This document shows, piece after piece, positions 1 through 8,667 of a stretch of 36,246 bases of DNA. Within the stretch, counting starts at the first letter, position 1; each line of letters starts with the position of its first letter. Source of the DNA: Ruminococcus sp. Its GTDB lineage: Bacteria > Bacillota > Clostridia > Oscillospirales > Ruminococcaceae. Below the pieces are notes generated by a model. It saw nothing but the letters and a program-made list of their open reading frames with translations. It searched no databases and was not told the origin of the DNA. The stretch is taken from contig JAFWWU010000034.1 in assembly GCA_017523285.1 (NCBI GenBank), forward strand, positions 1 through 36,246. The letters are read 5' to 3'. The translations under genes and the position numbers were made by a program.

Positions 1-176
1 GCTATAACACATTCCAGAATACCATATTCGAATGTAGAATCATTTTTCTTGAAAACCGCCTTACAAAGCAACCATTCAATAAACAGCTCGCACAGAAAGC
101 CCATCATGCTTATAATAGCTTGAAAGAGCCTATGAAAAAAAGTCTGTAAAAAATCAGTCAAAATTACAGTATCCAT
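1..176 (-). CDS. Possible partial open frame at window edge, unrecognised
   Basis: An open frame on the minus strand begins at an ATG at 174-176 and stays open to the window edge (58 codons). The inferred peptide is rich in Phe, Leu and Ile and could form a membrane segment, but I recognise no family. There is no clear ribosome-binding site before the ATG, and the frame also continues open upstream to a stop at about 262. It lies downstream of the pectinase gene in the same direction. It may be the start of a small membrane protein, the remnant of a gene, or chance. Low confidence. Confidence 0.2.
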   Translation of the reverse strand, partial: MDTVILTDFLQTFFHRLFQAIISMMGFLCELFIEWLLCKAVFKKNDSTFEYGILECVI

Positions 177-291
177 TGTATACTGTAAAAAAATTGGAGC
201 AGCTTTTTCAAGCCACTCCAAATAAATATTTTCATCACAGTTGATTAATTTACAGAAATTATTTCACAGAGCTCATACGCCCTTTTTACGC

Positions 292-3200
292 TTAGTTGCC
301 AACAGGAAGCATGGATATTCTGTTTATTACATAAGACTGAATAGCTAGTACATCCTGAATATTTATGCCATTACCAACATTATGAACATCAGCATTTTTT
401 ATTCCATTTGAAGAGAGAGTATATTTGTTCGGATTTATTATATATAGTTTGACAATTGCAGCATCTGCTATATCAACGCTACCGTCACAGTTCACATCAC
501 CATAAACGATTTTTTCTTGAGTTGTCAGGGCAGTTGTTGTATTAATCGGAGTTGTAATTGTAGTTGCAGGTGTTGTTGTATTCTGTATGTTTTCAGCTAT
601 AGGCTCAAGAATCCATTTCTGATTATTTCCGCCATTCACTTTCCACTGCTGAACGTTTCCGCCTTTTTCAGTTGATTTGCCTTCAATTTCAATACATGAA
701 GCATCACCTGAGATTTTTGTTAAAATGCTATATGTATTATCAGAGTTTTTTACAAATTTGAACTGCTGGTTATCTCCGCCCTTATATGTGTAAATTTCGA
801 TATTCGTACCGTCTTCTGTTTTCTTGCCTGAAACATCAAGTACAAATGTTTTTCCGTCACCTGATTGAGTGTAAAGATAGTAATAACCATTTCCTGCTGA
901 AACGGCTTTCCAAATACCGCTGTTATTTTCTGTTCCTTGATGTACATTCATGCCATTTGTTGCTGTTGATTCAGACACTTCCATATAAAGTCCGCTGTTT
1001 GCATTTTTCAGCATATACATAGCTCCGTCCTGAAGCATAACAGCATCTGTCTGTGGAGGGGTGACAGGAGTGCCTGGCTCTGAATCTGAAACAGAATTCC
1101 AGTCAATCTGCATTGCAAAAAGCTCAGCAAGCTTAAGAGCACCCTGTCTGTTAGGATGTATATTATCATAGAAAAGGGCATCAGCCTTATCTGTTCCGAT
1201 TGATACACAGTAATTCTGGAAGAGATTGAAAAGGTCAACAACCTTTACATTCTGTTCCTTGCCTATCTTATCAAGCTCAGCGGCAAACCAGCGACTTGTA
1301 AGCAGTGGATTCTTTGTATAATCGCCCTTACGTCCTTGTTGTTTTACAAGAATTACTTCCATTCCCTTTTTCTTTGCACGCTTAACCATATCAGTTACTG
1401 TGTTATAGTATTCAGTTGAGTCGGAATAATTTGTATCATTAATACCAATTGAAATAATGTATACATCACCTTTTTTACCATAATGCTCGATAGCATCAAA
1501 CTGACCTGCATCAACAAATCCTTTTGCATACTGACCGCTTGCTGCCATATTGCGTACATTCCATGAATCATCTATATACTTGTCAAGTACTTGTCCCCAG
1601 CCAGCCTGAGTGCTTGAAGACTTGGGATAATAGTTGCAAACAGTTGAATCTCCACAAAGCCATACTGTATTAGGAAGAGAAGCATTAGTTGAAATTCTGC
1701 TTATTTCAATTGCACTGATTGTATATGCATAGCCTGCTTTTCCTGCTGCTGCACGGATATTAAGCTTGCCATCAGTAACAGGAATAAGTATTTCGTCAAC
1801 AGCGTTATTACCTGTCATATTTACAATCTGAAGCATATTTTCCATATAAATACTTGTACGTGTTGTATTACCGAGTGTAACCTTTACACTATATAGACCA
1901 ACAGGAAGGTCAACATCAAAAGTTGTATTTCCTGTAAATTGTACTGCATCGCTGAGCGCTCCGTTTCCAGCTGCTGCAACGTCTGAAACACCTGAGCCAG
2001 ATGAGAAACCATAACCATTTGAAGAATTATACTTATCAGTTGCACTTACACTTGTATAGCCGTTCTGAGCTTTTGCACCGAGATCAAATTTCAATATCTC
2101 TGACGGAGTAACAGGTGTGGTCGGCTGAGATGGCTGTGAGGGCTGGGATGATATGCTTTTTCCGTTGATTGTTACATTTGGTCTTTCAGGGAGAGCTTCA
2201 TCTGAACCAAGATAAAAACTTGTGTGTGCAGGCTGATTATAGCAATTCTGTTCGCCTGCCGCCTGTGTACGATACTGCACATCATGCATTAGAGCAGTAA
2301 GACGTACATCTGTTGTATATTTAGTATTATAAATTCTGAGATATTTGCTGTCACTTGTTCTTACAACAAGTTCTTCACGCCAGTCACCCATAATATCAGC
2401 AGCAAGCCCTGGATTGTTCTTTGAACCGTTATTTGCTGCACATCCGTCAGCAGTAAGAAGTCTGTTGATTTTGTTTGTGCTTACATATTTATCAATTTTT
2501 GTACCATCAAGGATTTCACGTTCAAGATCGCCATCCCAATAAATCATAAAATTCTGGGCAGGTTTATTTGTAGCGATAGTTTTTCCGTTTGCATCGAAAA
2601 TATCATTTCCTGTAGCGCCCCAAAATTCAGCCCCCGGATTGCTTGCAAGAATATTACCACAGCATGCACGACCTGTATCCTTTGAATGATTCTTATGGAA
2701 GATATTTTTACCTGTCTTAGCATCAATAAGCGAAACACCGTAAGGACTGTTTTCATGGCACATCCACAATTCAAGTCCTTCTCTGTCAGGGAGTAAATCG
2801 CCAAGATGCATAGCGTCACCATGCCCCTGGTTATTGCACCAGAGAAGCTTACCGTTATCATCAATACATGTTGAACCAAGCACCAATTCCTGCTTGCCGT
2901 CATTATCTACATCAGCAGGCATACAGTTATGATTTCCGTTATGATATCCTTTTTTAGGGTCGTTACCTGAATCATATTTCCAACGTACAACAAGTTTTTT
3001 ATCCACAACATCGTAAGCAACAGCTGTCATTCGTGTATAATAGCCTCTTACAGATACAGCAGAAGGCTTAACTCCGTCACAGTAAACGACAGCACCAAGA
3101 AATCTGTCAACTCTATTGCCGTAATTGTCGCCCCAATCACTTACCTTTCCTCTTGGAAATGCATATTCAACTGTATCAAGAGCTTTTCCTGTCGCACCAT

Positions 3201-4008
3201 CGAATAAAGTATAATACTCAGGTCCATCAAGTATATATCCCTTGCTGTTGCGATAGTTCTTATTGTCATCACCGATAACCTTACCTGTTCCGTCAACTGT
3301 ACCATCGGCAGTTTTGCATGTCATTTCAGCTTTGCCGTCACAGTCAAAATCAGCTACGAGGAACTGTGTATAATGTGCGCCCGCACGAATATTTCTTCCG
3401 AGGTCAACTCGCCAAAGTCGTTTACCTGCAATAGTGTAACAATCTATATATACATTGCCTGTATTTCCTTCCTGTGAATTATCTTTCTGATTTGAAGGAT
3501 CCCACTTGACAAAAATTTCATAAGTACCATCACCGTCAACGTCACCGACAGAACAGTCATTTGCGCTATATGTACATCCTGAAGCTGTAGGAACGCTAAG
3601 AGGAATATCAAAATAATCCTTGTTTGAAATAAGATTGCATTTTTCAGAATTTACTACTTTTCCGTCTGATAGATAATCTACTCTGTATGCGGATTTATTG
3701 TTTCCACTTTTATCAAGAAAACATGTAGCCTGATCTTTTTTACTTGTGTAGATAAGTTCATCATTACGATAAAGCTTGTATTCAGCATTATCAGAATCAT
3801 TTGCAAGAAATCTCCAGCTTACAAGCATTCCATTTCCTGTATTGATTGCAGAAATACCTCTGTTAAGATACTCTACAATGTTTTTTCCTGTTCCACCGCT
3901 TCCATATGCCGCGTCTGCTTTTGAATAATTCTGCATTGTACATGGAATAAGTCCCATACTAAGTGCAATAGACGTGACAATCGACGCAATTCTACCCGAT
4001 TTCTTCAT
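292..4008 (-). CDS. Cellulosomal rhamnogalacturonan lyase (PL11) / acetylesterase (CE12-like) / CBM13 / dockerin
   Basis: Secreted pectinase of 1238 aa. Start chosen at the ATG at 4006-4008, which follows GAGAGGG; the longer frame to 4038 lacks a ribosome site. Residues 1-34 are a signal peptide. About 36-616 match PL11 rhamnogalacturonan lyases, with several Asp-rich Ca-binding stretches (DVDGDG, DFDCDG, DVDNDG). About 636-772 form a galactose-binding-like beta domain, and 780-960 an SGNH esterase: GDS at 786-788, GIND at 855-858 and DNIH at 948-951 carry the nucleophile, oxyanion and Asp-His residues. About 993-1135 is a ricin-type lectin (CBM13), then a Thr-rich linker and a dockerin from 1169. 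By family knowledge, the lyase cuts the GalA-Rha backbone of rhamnogalacturonan I and the esterase removes acetyl groups. The dockerin predicts attachment to a cohesin such as those encoded at 28.7-36.2 kb. The neighbouring AraC gene is a likely regulator. Confidence 0.93.
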   Translation of the reverse strand: MKKSGRIASIVTSIALSMGLIPCTMQNYSKADAAYGSGGTGKNIVEYLNRGISAINTGNGMLVSWRFLANDSDNAEYKLYRNDELIYTSKKDQATCFLDKSGNNKSAYRVDYLSDGKVVNSEKCNLISNKDYFDIPLSVPTASGCTYSANDCSVGDVDGDGTYEIFVKWDPSNQKDNSQEGNTGNVYIDCYTIAGKRLWRVDLGRNIRAGAHYTQFLVADFDCDGKAEMTCKTADGTVDGTGKVIGDDNKNYRNSKGYILDGPEYYTLFDGATGKALDTVEYAFPRGKVSDWGDNYGNRVDRFLGAVVYCDGVKPSAVSVRGYYTRMTAVAYDVVDKKLVVRWKYDSGNDPKKGYHNGNHNCMPADVDNDGKQELVLGSTCIDDNGKLLWCNNQGHGDAMHLGDLLPDREGLELWMCHENSPYGVSLIDAKTGKNIFHKNHSKDTGRACCGNILASNPGAEFWGATGNDIFDANGKTIATNKPAQNFMIYWDGDLEREILDGTKIDKYVSTNKINRLLTADGCAANNGSKNNPGLAADIMGDWREELVVRTSDSKYLRIYNTKYTTDVRLTALMHDVQYRTQAAGEQNCYNQPAHTSFYLGSDEALPERPNVTINGKSISSQPSQPSQPTTPVTPSEILKFDLGAKAQNGYTSVSATDKYNSSNGYGFSSGSGVSDVAAAGNGALSDAVQFTGNTTFDVDLPVGLYSVKVTLGNTTRTSIYMENMLQIVNMTGNNAVDEILIPVTDGKLNIRAAAGKAGYAYTISAIEISRISTNASLPNTVWLCGDSTVCNYYPKSSSTQAGWGQVLDKYIDDSWNVRNMAASGQYAKGFVDAGQFDAIEHYGKKGDVYIISIGINDTNYSDSTEYYNTVTDMVKRAKKKGMEVILVKQQGRKGDYTKNPLLTSRWFAAELDKIGKEQNVKVVDLFNLFQNYCVSIGTDKADALFYDNIHPNRQGALKLAELFAMQIDWNSVSDSEPGTPVTPPQTDAVMLQDGAMYMLKNANSGLYMEVSESTATNGMNVHQGTENNSGIWKAVSAGNGYYYLYTQSGDGKTFVLDVSGKKTEDGTNIEIYTYKGGDNQQFKFVKNSDNTYSILTKISGDASCIEIEGKSTEKGGNVQQWKVNGGNNQKWILEPIAENIQNTTTPATTITTPINTTTALTTQEKIVYGDVNCDGSVDIADAAIVKLYIINPNKYTLSSNGIKNADVHNVGNGINIQDVLAIQSYVINRISMLPVGN

Positions 4009-4074
4009 AATAATTACCCTCTCTTTTCGCATTAACATAATTTAATGCATATACAATTAATTAAATTAAACTGA

Positions 4075-4105
4075 AATTTAATCTTCCGTAAACTTCAATT
4101 TAATC
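4075..4105. promoter_or_regulatory. Paired AATTTAATC direct repeats, possible AraC-type operator
   Basis: AATTTAATC occurs at 4075-4083 and 4097-4105, 22 bp apart start to start, which is two helical turns. A partial third copy (AATTTAAT) lies at 4038-4045. The pair sits just downstream of the pectinase -10. AraC proteins bind direct half-sites at about this spacing, so binding by the divergent regulator is a reasonable inference, but the AT-rich background makes chance repeats possible. Confidence 0.35.
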
Positions 4106-4107
4106 AA

Positions 4108-4136
4108 ATTATATCATTCATATAATAAAGTTGCAA
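4108..4136 (-). promoter_or_regulatory. Sigma-A-type promoter of the pectinase gene
   Basis: On the minus strand TTGCAA (4136-4131) and TATAAT (4113-4108) are 17 bp apart. The -10 is consensus and the -35 matches 4 of 6. It reads towards the start at 4008, leaving a leader of about 90 nt that contains two AATTTAATC copies. Confidence 0.7.
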
Positions 4137-4156
4137 TGATAAATCCTATCATTCAC

Positions 4157-4185
4157 TTGACGTTTTACATCAAAAATGATATAAT
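4157..4185 (+). promoter_or_regulatory. Sigma-A-type promoter of the AraC-family gene
   Basis: TTGACG (4157-4162) and TATAAT (4180-4185) with a 17-bp spacer, reading to the ATG at 4241. It lies 21 bp from the pectinase promoter, back to back. Confidence 0.75.
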
Positions 4186-4240
4186 TTGAACAAAGTTCAC
4201 CAACAGCTATGAAGAATATTGTTATTTTTGGAGGGGCGCT

Positions 4241-5029
4241 ATGCATATATATCAGCTTGGCTGGAACTGGATACATCCACATCCATTTACTATAGAGCGT
4301 CCTAATGGACATTTCGGCTCACAATTGATTCTTGTACGCTCAAAAGGTCGTATAGTTGTAAATGACAGAGAATATCATGTTGAAAAAAACACAGCTTTTC
4401 TTCTTGAAGGCGGTGTCCCGCATTGTATATATTCAGATGGCGAGGATTATGCTGATGACTGGATTCGTTTTAATTTCGAACAGGAAGATGTTGAATTCAT
4501 TAACTCGTTGAATCTGACATTCAATGTGCCTATTCTGATTAAAGATGAAGGTATTTCAAAGCTTATTTCAGCATGCGTTGATATATTTGATACAGAAATT
4601 GATAAAAAAAGTGAAACACTTGATTATATCCTTAAAGCTATTTTACGTCATATAAGTGAATACGGAAATATAAGAGATAAAAATACTCCTAATTTTTATA
4701 CGGATATTCTGAATGATATCAAAAAAAGAATTTACAGTAATCCCGCATATAATTGGAGTGTTCCGCAGATTGCTGCAGAAATGAATATTTCTGTTTCTCA
4801 TTTTCAAAGACTATACAAAAAACAGTTCGGGATATCGTGTATAAATGATGTTTTTATAAGCCGTATGCAGTACGCTAAGGATTTACTGCTAAAAACAGAT
4901 TACTCTGCAAAAGAAATCGCTCTTATGTGCGGTTATCAGAATTACGAGCATTTTTCACGTTCATTTACAAAATATGCCTGTGTTTCACCTGTACAATATC
5001 GCAGTAAATATAAAGAACCTGTTGATTGA
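4241..5029 (+). CDS. AraC-family transcriptional regulator with cupin-type sensor
   Basis: 262 aa, start at ATG 4241 after GGAGGGG. The N-terminal half reads as a small cupin-type AraC ligand-binding domain (residues about 20-85, including the HxV-x-KNTAFLLEGGVPH stretch). The C-terminal 100 residues hold the two helix-turn-helix motifs of AraC/XylS proteins, beginning near W172 (WSVPQIAAEMNISVSHFQRL) and near Y221 (KEIALMCGYQNYEHFSRSF). This size and layout are typical of sugar-responsive activators in Clostridia. It is divergent from the rhamnogalacturonan lyase gene and shares its spacer, so control of that gene by a pectin-derived sugar is the natural inference. The ligand cannot be read from the sequence. 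Confidence 0.9.
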   Translation: MHIYQLGWNWIHPHPFTIERPNGHFGSQLILVRSKGRIVVNDREYHVEKNTAFLLEGGVPHCIYSDGEDYADDWIRFNFEQEDVEFINSLNLTFNVPILIKDEGISKLISACVDIFDTEIDKKSETLDYILKAILRHISEYGNIRDKNTPNFYTDILNDIKKRIYSNPAYNWSVPQIAAEMNISVSHFQRLYKKQFGISCINDVFISRMQYAKDLLLKTDYSAKEIALMCGYQNYEHFSRSFTKYACVSPVQYRSKYKEPVD

Positions 5030-5253
5030 ATTACTTTATTGAATTCGGTAGATTGTTAAAGCTTCGAGTGGTGGCAACTGTTCAGAATATCATATAACGA
5101 GTATGATCGATTTATTAAATTTATTTTGACGTTCACTATAATTACAGCACATTGCAATGTTTTTGTAAATCCCCAAGCATTAACCAGAGGATACCCGACA
5201 TTACCGTAAGCCCCATATAAGACCCATGGGCTGTTTTTGCATAAAAAGAAAAA
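5030..5253. other. Intergenic DNA between araC-type gene and integrated element
   Basis: No convincing gene. A weak hairpin of AGCCC and GGGCT arms followed by GTTTTT near 5206-5234 could end the AraC transcript. The right part is the native downstream flank of tRNA-Glu before the element integrated. Confidence 0.3.
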
Positions 5254-5285
5254 CTCTCAAATGGCTGTTTTAAGCCATTTGAGAG
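5254..5285 (-). terminator. Original tRNA-Glu operon terminator, displaced by the element
   Basis: A perfect 12-bp stem (5254-5265 with 5274-5285) and an 8-nt loop, followed on the minus strand by TTTTCTTTTTAT. A near-identical copy lies at 15406-15437 after the present tRNA-Glu gene. The left copy would have ended the tRNA transcript before integration. Confidence 0.75.
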
Positions 5286-5294
5286 CAATGTTGG

Positions 5295-5317
5295 TGGTGA
5301 CCCGTACGGGAATTGAA
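5295..5317. repeat. attL core (copy of tRNA-Glu 3' end)
   Basis: 23 bp identical to 15447-15469, covering CCA, the 3' acceptor strand and part of the T arm. The identity stops at 5318 where the intact tRNA continues, so this is a 3' fragment and not a second gene. Confidence 0.85.
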
Positions 5318-5545
5318 ATGAGGTCTTGACTTAATGCGATTTCAGTCTAATTCAAACAATCCCCTATTTTCCGTGTTTTCTCGTTGTTGGATTTTGCTGA
5401 AATCAAGTAATTTAAAGTCATTTTCAGTAAAAATAAGTACTAAATAAAGACCAAATTGCAAGGCGAAATACCTGTGTTAAGCATTACTGATTATTCATCA
5501 GCAGTGCTTTTACTATCACAAACGGATATTATTTATAGTTATGTA
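5318..5545. other. Left end of the element, non-coding
   Basis: No gene seen. Contains one AAAGACCA (5446-5453), matching four copies at the right end and a candidate integrase arm site, and an imperfect 12-bp hairpin at 5480-5508 that may act as the terminator behind the LRR gene. Confidence 0.5.
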
Positions 5546-7387
5546 TTATAAAGTTGTTATTAGTTTTAAAGCATATTTTAAGATTGCGAGTGAATCCTGT
5601 ATATTAATACCGTTTCCGCTTTCGTTTACATCAGCGTTTATTAATCCCTGTTTTGTGATAGAATAATCTTTACTATTTATAAGATAACATTTTATGATAA
5701 CAACATCGGCAATATCTACTCTTCCATCACAGTTTGCATCACCCAAAAGAATATCTGTTGGTTGTGTGGTGCTTGTAGTTGTTGTAACTGGAACAGTTGT
5801 AGTAGTGGCTGTGGTTACTGTTGAATCTTTTGTAGTGGTCTTGGTTGTAGTTGCAGTTAATGTTGTTGTGGCAGAATGTGTAGTTGTTACGACTGGTGAT
5901 GTAGTGATTATATCGAGTTTAGGAATAAGCGTGAATACTTCTGTTTCTCCATTTCCAAGGTCATAAGTATATGTAACTTTTATTGTTGGATCGGAAACAG
6001 TCAATGTAGTTCCTTTGATTGTTGCGTTTGTCCAGTTGGTAGCTTTTGTGATATCAAAAGCTTTAAGAGATGATAAGTCATATTGATTGTTGGTAAGTTT
6101 AATTTCATGAGTATTATCTTTACAGTATGCATTCAAATTAATATTCTTGCTTAAATCTAAAGCTGTTAGTTGATTCTTGCTACAGTCGATATCTTCTAAT
6201 GCTATATTTTTGCTTAAATCTAAAGCTGTTAATTGATTCTCGCTACAGTCGAGGTATTTTAGCACTGCATTATTGTTGGTATTAAGGGAGAGAAGTTGGT
6301 TGTATTGGCAAACTAAAAGTTCTAATTCAGTGTTTTGGCTTATGTCAAGGTGTGCTAGCTGATTGCTGTAACATTGCAGAGTAATCAGTTTACTATTATT
6401 GCTAGTATCAAGAGTTGTTAATCTGTTATAGCCACAGAGTACTTCTTCTAGTGCTATATTCTTACTTGTATCTAAAGCTGTTAATTTGTTTTCATTACAG
6501 CGGATTCTTTCTAACACTACATTATTGCTGATATCAAGAGATGATAGTTGATTATTACTGCAAAATAAGTCGACTAGTTCAGTGTTTTTGCTTATATCAA
6601 GAGATAATAGTTGATTATAGTCACATTCTAGGCTGATTAGTTCAGTGTTTTTGCTTAAATCAAGAGATGACAGTTGATTATTTTTACATGCTAGGTCGTA
6701 CAGTTTAGTATTATTACTTAAATCAAGAGCTGTAATTTGATTCTTATTGCACCATAAAGCTCCTAAATTTTTACATTTATTTACGTCAAGAGAAGTAAGC
6801 TGGTTTTGTTCACAATATAATTTCCTGAGTTCAGTATTTTTGCTTATATCGAGGTCTGTCAACTTGTTATTGTTACAGTAAAGTGTTTGCAATTCTGTAA
6901 AATGTTCAATTCCTTCAAGACTTGATATTTCTTTATTATTAACAACTAATTCTAAAACTTTTGAAATTTCATCTGATGTAAGTACATCGTCATCATTTGT
7001 GTCAAATTTTTCGTTTACATAATCACGGAAGTTTTTATCAGGAAAATTAATTGTGTTGATTGATACAGATTTATCAAACGGAATTTCTGCAGGCGGTACG
7101 AATGAGGTTGTTGTAGTTGAGACTGTTGTGGTTGTCTTTGCTGTTGTCACAGTTGTTTTTGCGATAGTGGTAGATGTTTTATTGTCAGCAAGAATAATAC
7201 TGCCATCTGTGCTGAGCAGAATGCTTGTGTCATTATGAAATTCTTTTCCCTGTGATAGCGCTTCATTAACTATAACATATTCTGTGGCAGTAGCGGATAT
7301 GTTGTTAGTGATTTCCGGGTAATACAGCATATTGCTACATACAGCCCACGAAGACAGTAATGCTATTGTTTTTTTGAATTTGTTCAT
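5546..7387 (-). CDS. Secreted leucine-rich-repeat protein with C-terminal dockerin
   Basis: 613 aa. Start chosen at the ATG at 7385-7387 behind AAGGAGA; the frame upstream lacks a ribosome site. A signal peptide (residues 1-35) is followed by a Thr-rich linker, then an EF-hand-like cap (FDTNDDDVLTSDE). About twelve tandem 21-residue LRRs follow, of the pattern LxxLxCxxNxLxxLDxS, with a Cys at the same place in nearly every repeat, and then one degenerate repeat. A beta-rich spacer and a second Thr-rich linker lead to a dockerin with GDANCDG and NGINIQD calcium loops. The dockerin predicts attachment to a scaffoldin. LRRs bind proteins or glycans; no catalytic domain is visible, so a binding or inhibitor role is likely. 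It lies inside the mobilizable element. Confidence 0.9.
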   Translation of the reverse strand: MNKFKKTIALLSSWAVCSNMLYYPEITNNISATATEYVIVNEALSQGKEFHNDTSILLSTDGSIILADNKTSTTIAKTTVTTAKTTTTVSTTTTSFVPPAEIPFDKSVSINTINFPDKNFRDYVNEKFDTNDDDVLTSDEISKVLELVVNNKEISSLEGIEHFTELQTLYCNNNKLTDLDISKNTELRKLYCEQNQLTSLDVNKCKNLGALWCNKNQITALDLSNNTKLYDLACKNNQLSSLDLSKNTELISLECDYNQLLSLDISKNTELVDLFCSNNQLSSLDISNNVVLERIRCNENKLTALDTSKNIALEEVLCGYNRLTTLDTSNNSKLITLQCYSNQLAHLDISQNTELELLVCQYNQLLSLNTNNNAVLKYLDCSENQLTALDLSKNIALEDIDCSKNQLTALDLSKNINLNAYCKDNTHEIKLTNNQYDLSSLKAFDITKATNWTNATIKGTTLTVSDPTIKVTYTYDLGNGETEVFTLIPKLDIITTSPVVTTTHSATTTLTATTTKTTTKDSTVTTATTTTVPVTTTTSTTQPTDILLGDANCDGRVDIADVVIIKCYLINSKDYSITKQGLINADVNESGNGINIQDSLAILKYALKLITTL

Positions 7388-7424
7388 TGATTTGAATTCT
7401 CCTTGGTTAAAAATGTTTTTAAGC

Positions 7425-7450
7425 ATATTACAATATCGACATTGTAATAT
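7425..7450. promoter_or_regulatory. Inverted repeat upstream of the LRR-dockerin gene
   Basis: ATATTACAAT (7425-7434) and ATTGTAATAT (7441-7450) form a perfect 10-bp inverted repeat with a 6-bp centre. It sits between the promoter and the start codon, so it could be an operator or a leader hairpin. Confidence 0.45.
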
Positions 7451-7465
7451 ACTTTTACATATAAT

Positions 7466-7494
7466 AGTGTACACTGTAAAAAAAGTTTTGTCAA
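7466..7494 (-). promoter_or_regulatory. Promoter of the LRR-dockerin gene
   Basis: On the minus strand TTGACA (7494-7489) and TACACT (7471-7466) with a 17-bp spacer. The -35 is consensus and the -10 matches 4 of 6. Confidence 0.55.
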
Positions 7495-7569
7495 GTGTTT
7501 TAATATATAATTTATAAAAATAAGAGCGTAATCTTACAGCTATGCTGATTTTTCAATCAAAGATAGCAT

Positions 7570-8667
7570 TTATTTCCTAATCCTCACCCTATACTCCTCA
7601 AACTCAATCTCTCCATTTTCAGCCTTGCTTCTAAGTTCAAGAGCATAATCTGCCCACTCAGCAAATTCAGCCTGAGTCATCTTCTTTTTGAGGTATCGGG
7701 CATAATGCTGCTTGTAAGCCTTATTATAAACATTCCAGTAAGGATTGGTCTTGATTTTATCGGCATATTTCTTTCTGTGCCCCATATCACGGCATACTCT
7801 GCCGTCCATACCCTCTATTTCTCTTGTGCAGTAATCAGAGAATATACCCGCTTCAAGTAGAAAATACTTACCGCAGTAGCCGCATTTCTTCGGCAGATAA
7901 TGCAGTTCCAGTCCCTTGAATAATTCAATATACAGATACCCTCCGAGTGTTGTGAAAGTGTAATACTGACACAATTCGGGGGATTTCTTTTTCCACAGGA
8001 CTTCGTAAGATAACCGCATTACTCCCGACGGTTCTAATCGTTCATAAGGCCGTGCACTGAAATATGGTTTATCCCTGCGGTCATAAACAACTTGTGCAGT
8101 TTCGTTATTATCAAGATAGCGACTTTGACTGTGGATTTTCTCTAAGAACGGCTCGAAGGTACGCTTTACACGGAGAATGTCCTCTATAAAAACTCTCATT
8201 TCCGTTGCAAAGGCTTTTAATCTGTCGTTGAGCTTGTAAATATCCCTGAGAAGCTCTGCGTCCTCCATATCGTTTGAGCCGATACGCACATAGAAGTGGT
8301 AATGTTCTTCCGTATCAGCGTCAATTAGTTCATCTTCTTCAAATGCCCAGTTGTGCAGATTGAGAATGGTGCGTAACGTATCACGCTGTATATCCATAGA
8401 ACTGTATGGCGGAGTGTTGGCTATCATCTGCTCTATTTTGGCATAGAATGCAATCGCACCCTGAAACAACTTTTCACTTTCATCAGCTTCACGCATATCT
8501 TCGGGATAACGCAGTATCGTTTCATATCGTTTGCATTCAGAGTAAAGCTTATCAAGCTCCCTATAACGCTTATCAAGTATCTTTTCAAGAATTTCACCGA
8601 CTACATATTTCTTTGCTCCGTTTATATAAACCGTAGTACCATTAAAATACGCTGAAAAACCTGTCAT
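7570..8667 (-). CDS. DUF6076-like mobile-element protein
   Basis: 365 aa. Start at the ATG at 8665-8667 behind AAGGAGAAG; a longer frame to 8748 has no such site. The N-terminal half is charged and helical. The C-terminal third has a Cys cluster (CGYCGKYF, later DYC and a further Cys in GRVCRDMGHRKKY) that resembles a zinc-binding site, followed by a basic helical tail. I believe this matches the DUF6076 proteins often found on integrated elements of gut Clostridia, from memory of the family and not a search. Function is unknown; DNA binding is plausible from the Cys cluster and basic region. It is divergent from the excisionase-replication genes. Confidence 0.75.
   Translation of the reverse strand: MTGFSAYFNGTTVYINGAKKYVVGEILEKILDKRYRELDKLYSECKRYETILRYPEDMREADESEKLFQGAIAFYAKIEQMIANTPPYSSMDIQRDTLRTILNLHNWAFEEDELIDADTEEHYHFYVRIGSNDMEDAELLRDIYKLNDRLKAFATEMRVFIEDILRVKRTFEPFLEKIHSQSRYLDNNETAQVVYDRRDKPYFSARPYERLEPSGVMRLSYEVLWKKKSPELCQYYTFTTLGGYLYIELFKGLELHYLPKKCGYCGKYFLLEAGIFSDYCTREIEGMDGRVCRDMGHRKKYADKIKTNPYWNVYNKAYKQHYARYLKKKMTQAEFAEWADYALELRSKAENGEIEFEEYRVRIRK

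Noticed and set aside
5295-5317. A second tRNA-Glu gene
   Set aside because: Only the 3' 23 bp are present; the match stops abruptly, as at an attachment site.
6120-6900. Evenly spaced 63-bp repeats that could suggest a CRISPR array
   Set aside because: The repeats are in frame and encode 21-residue leucine-rich repeats; there are no constant repeats with unique spacers and no cas genes.
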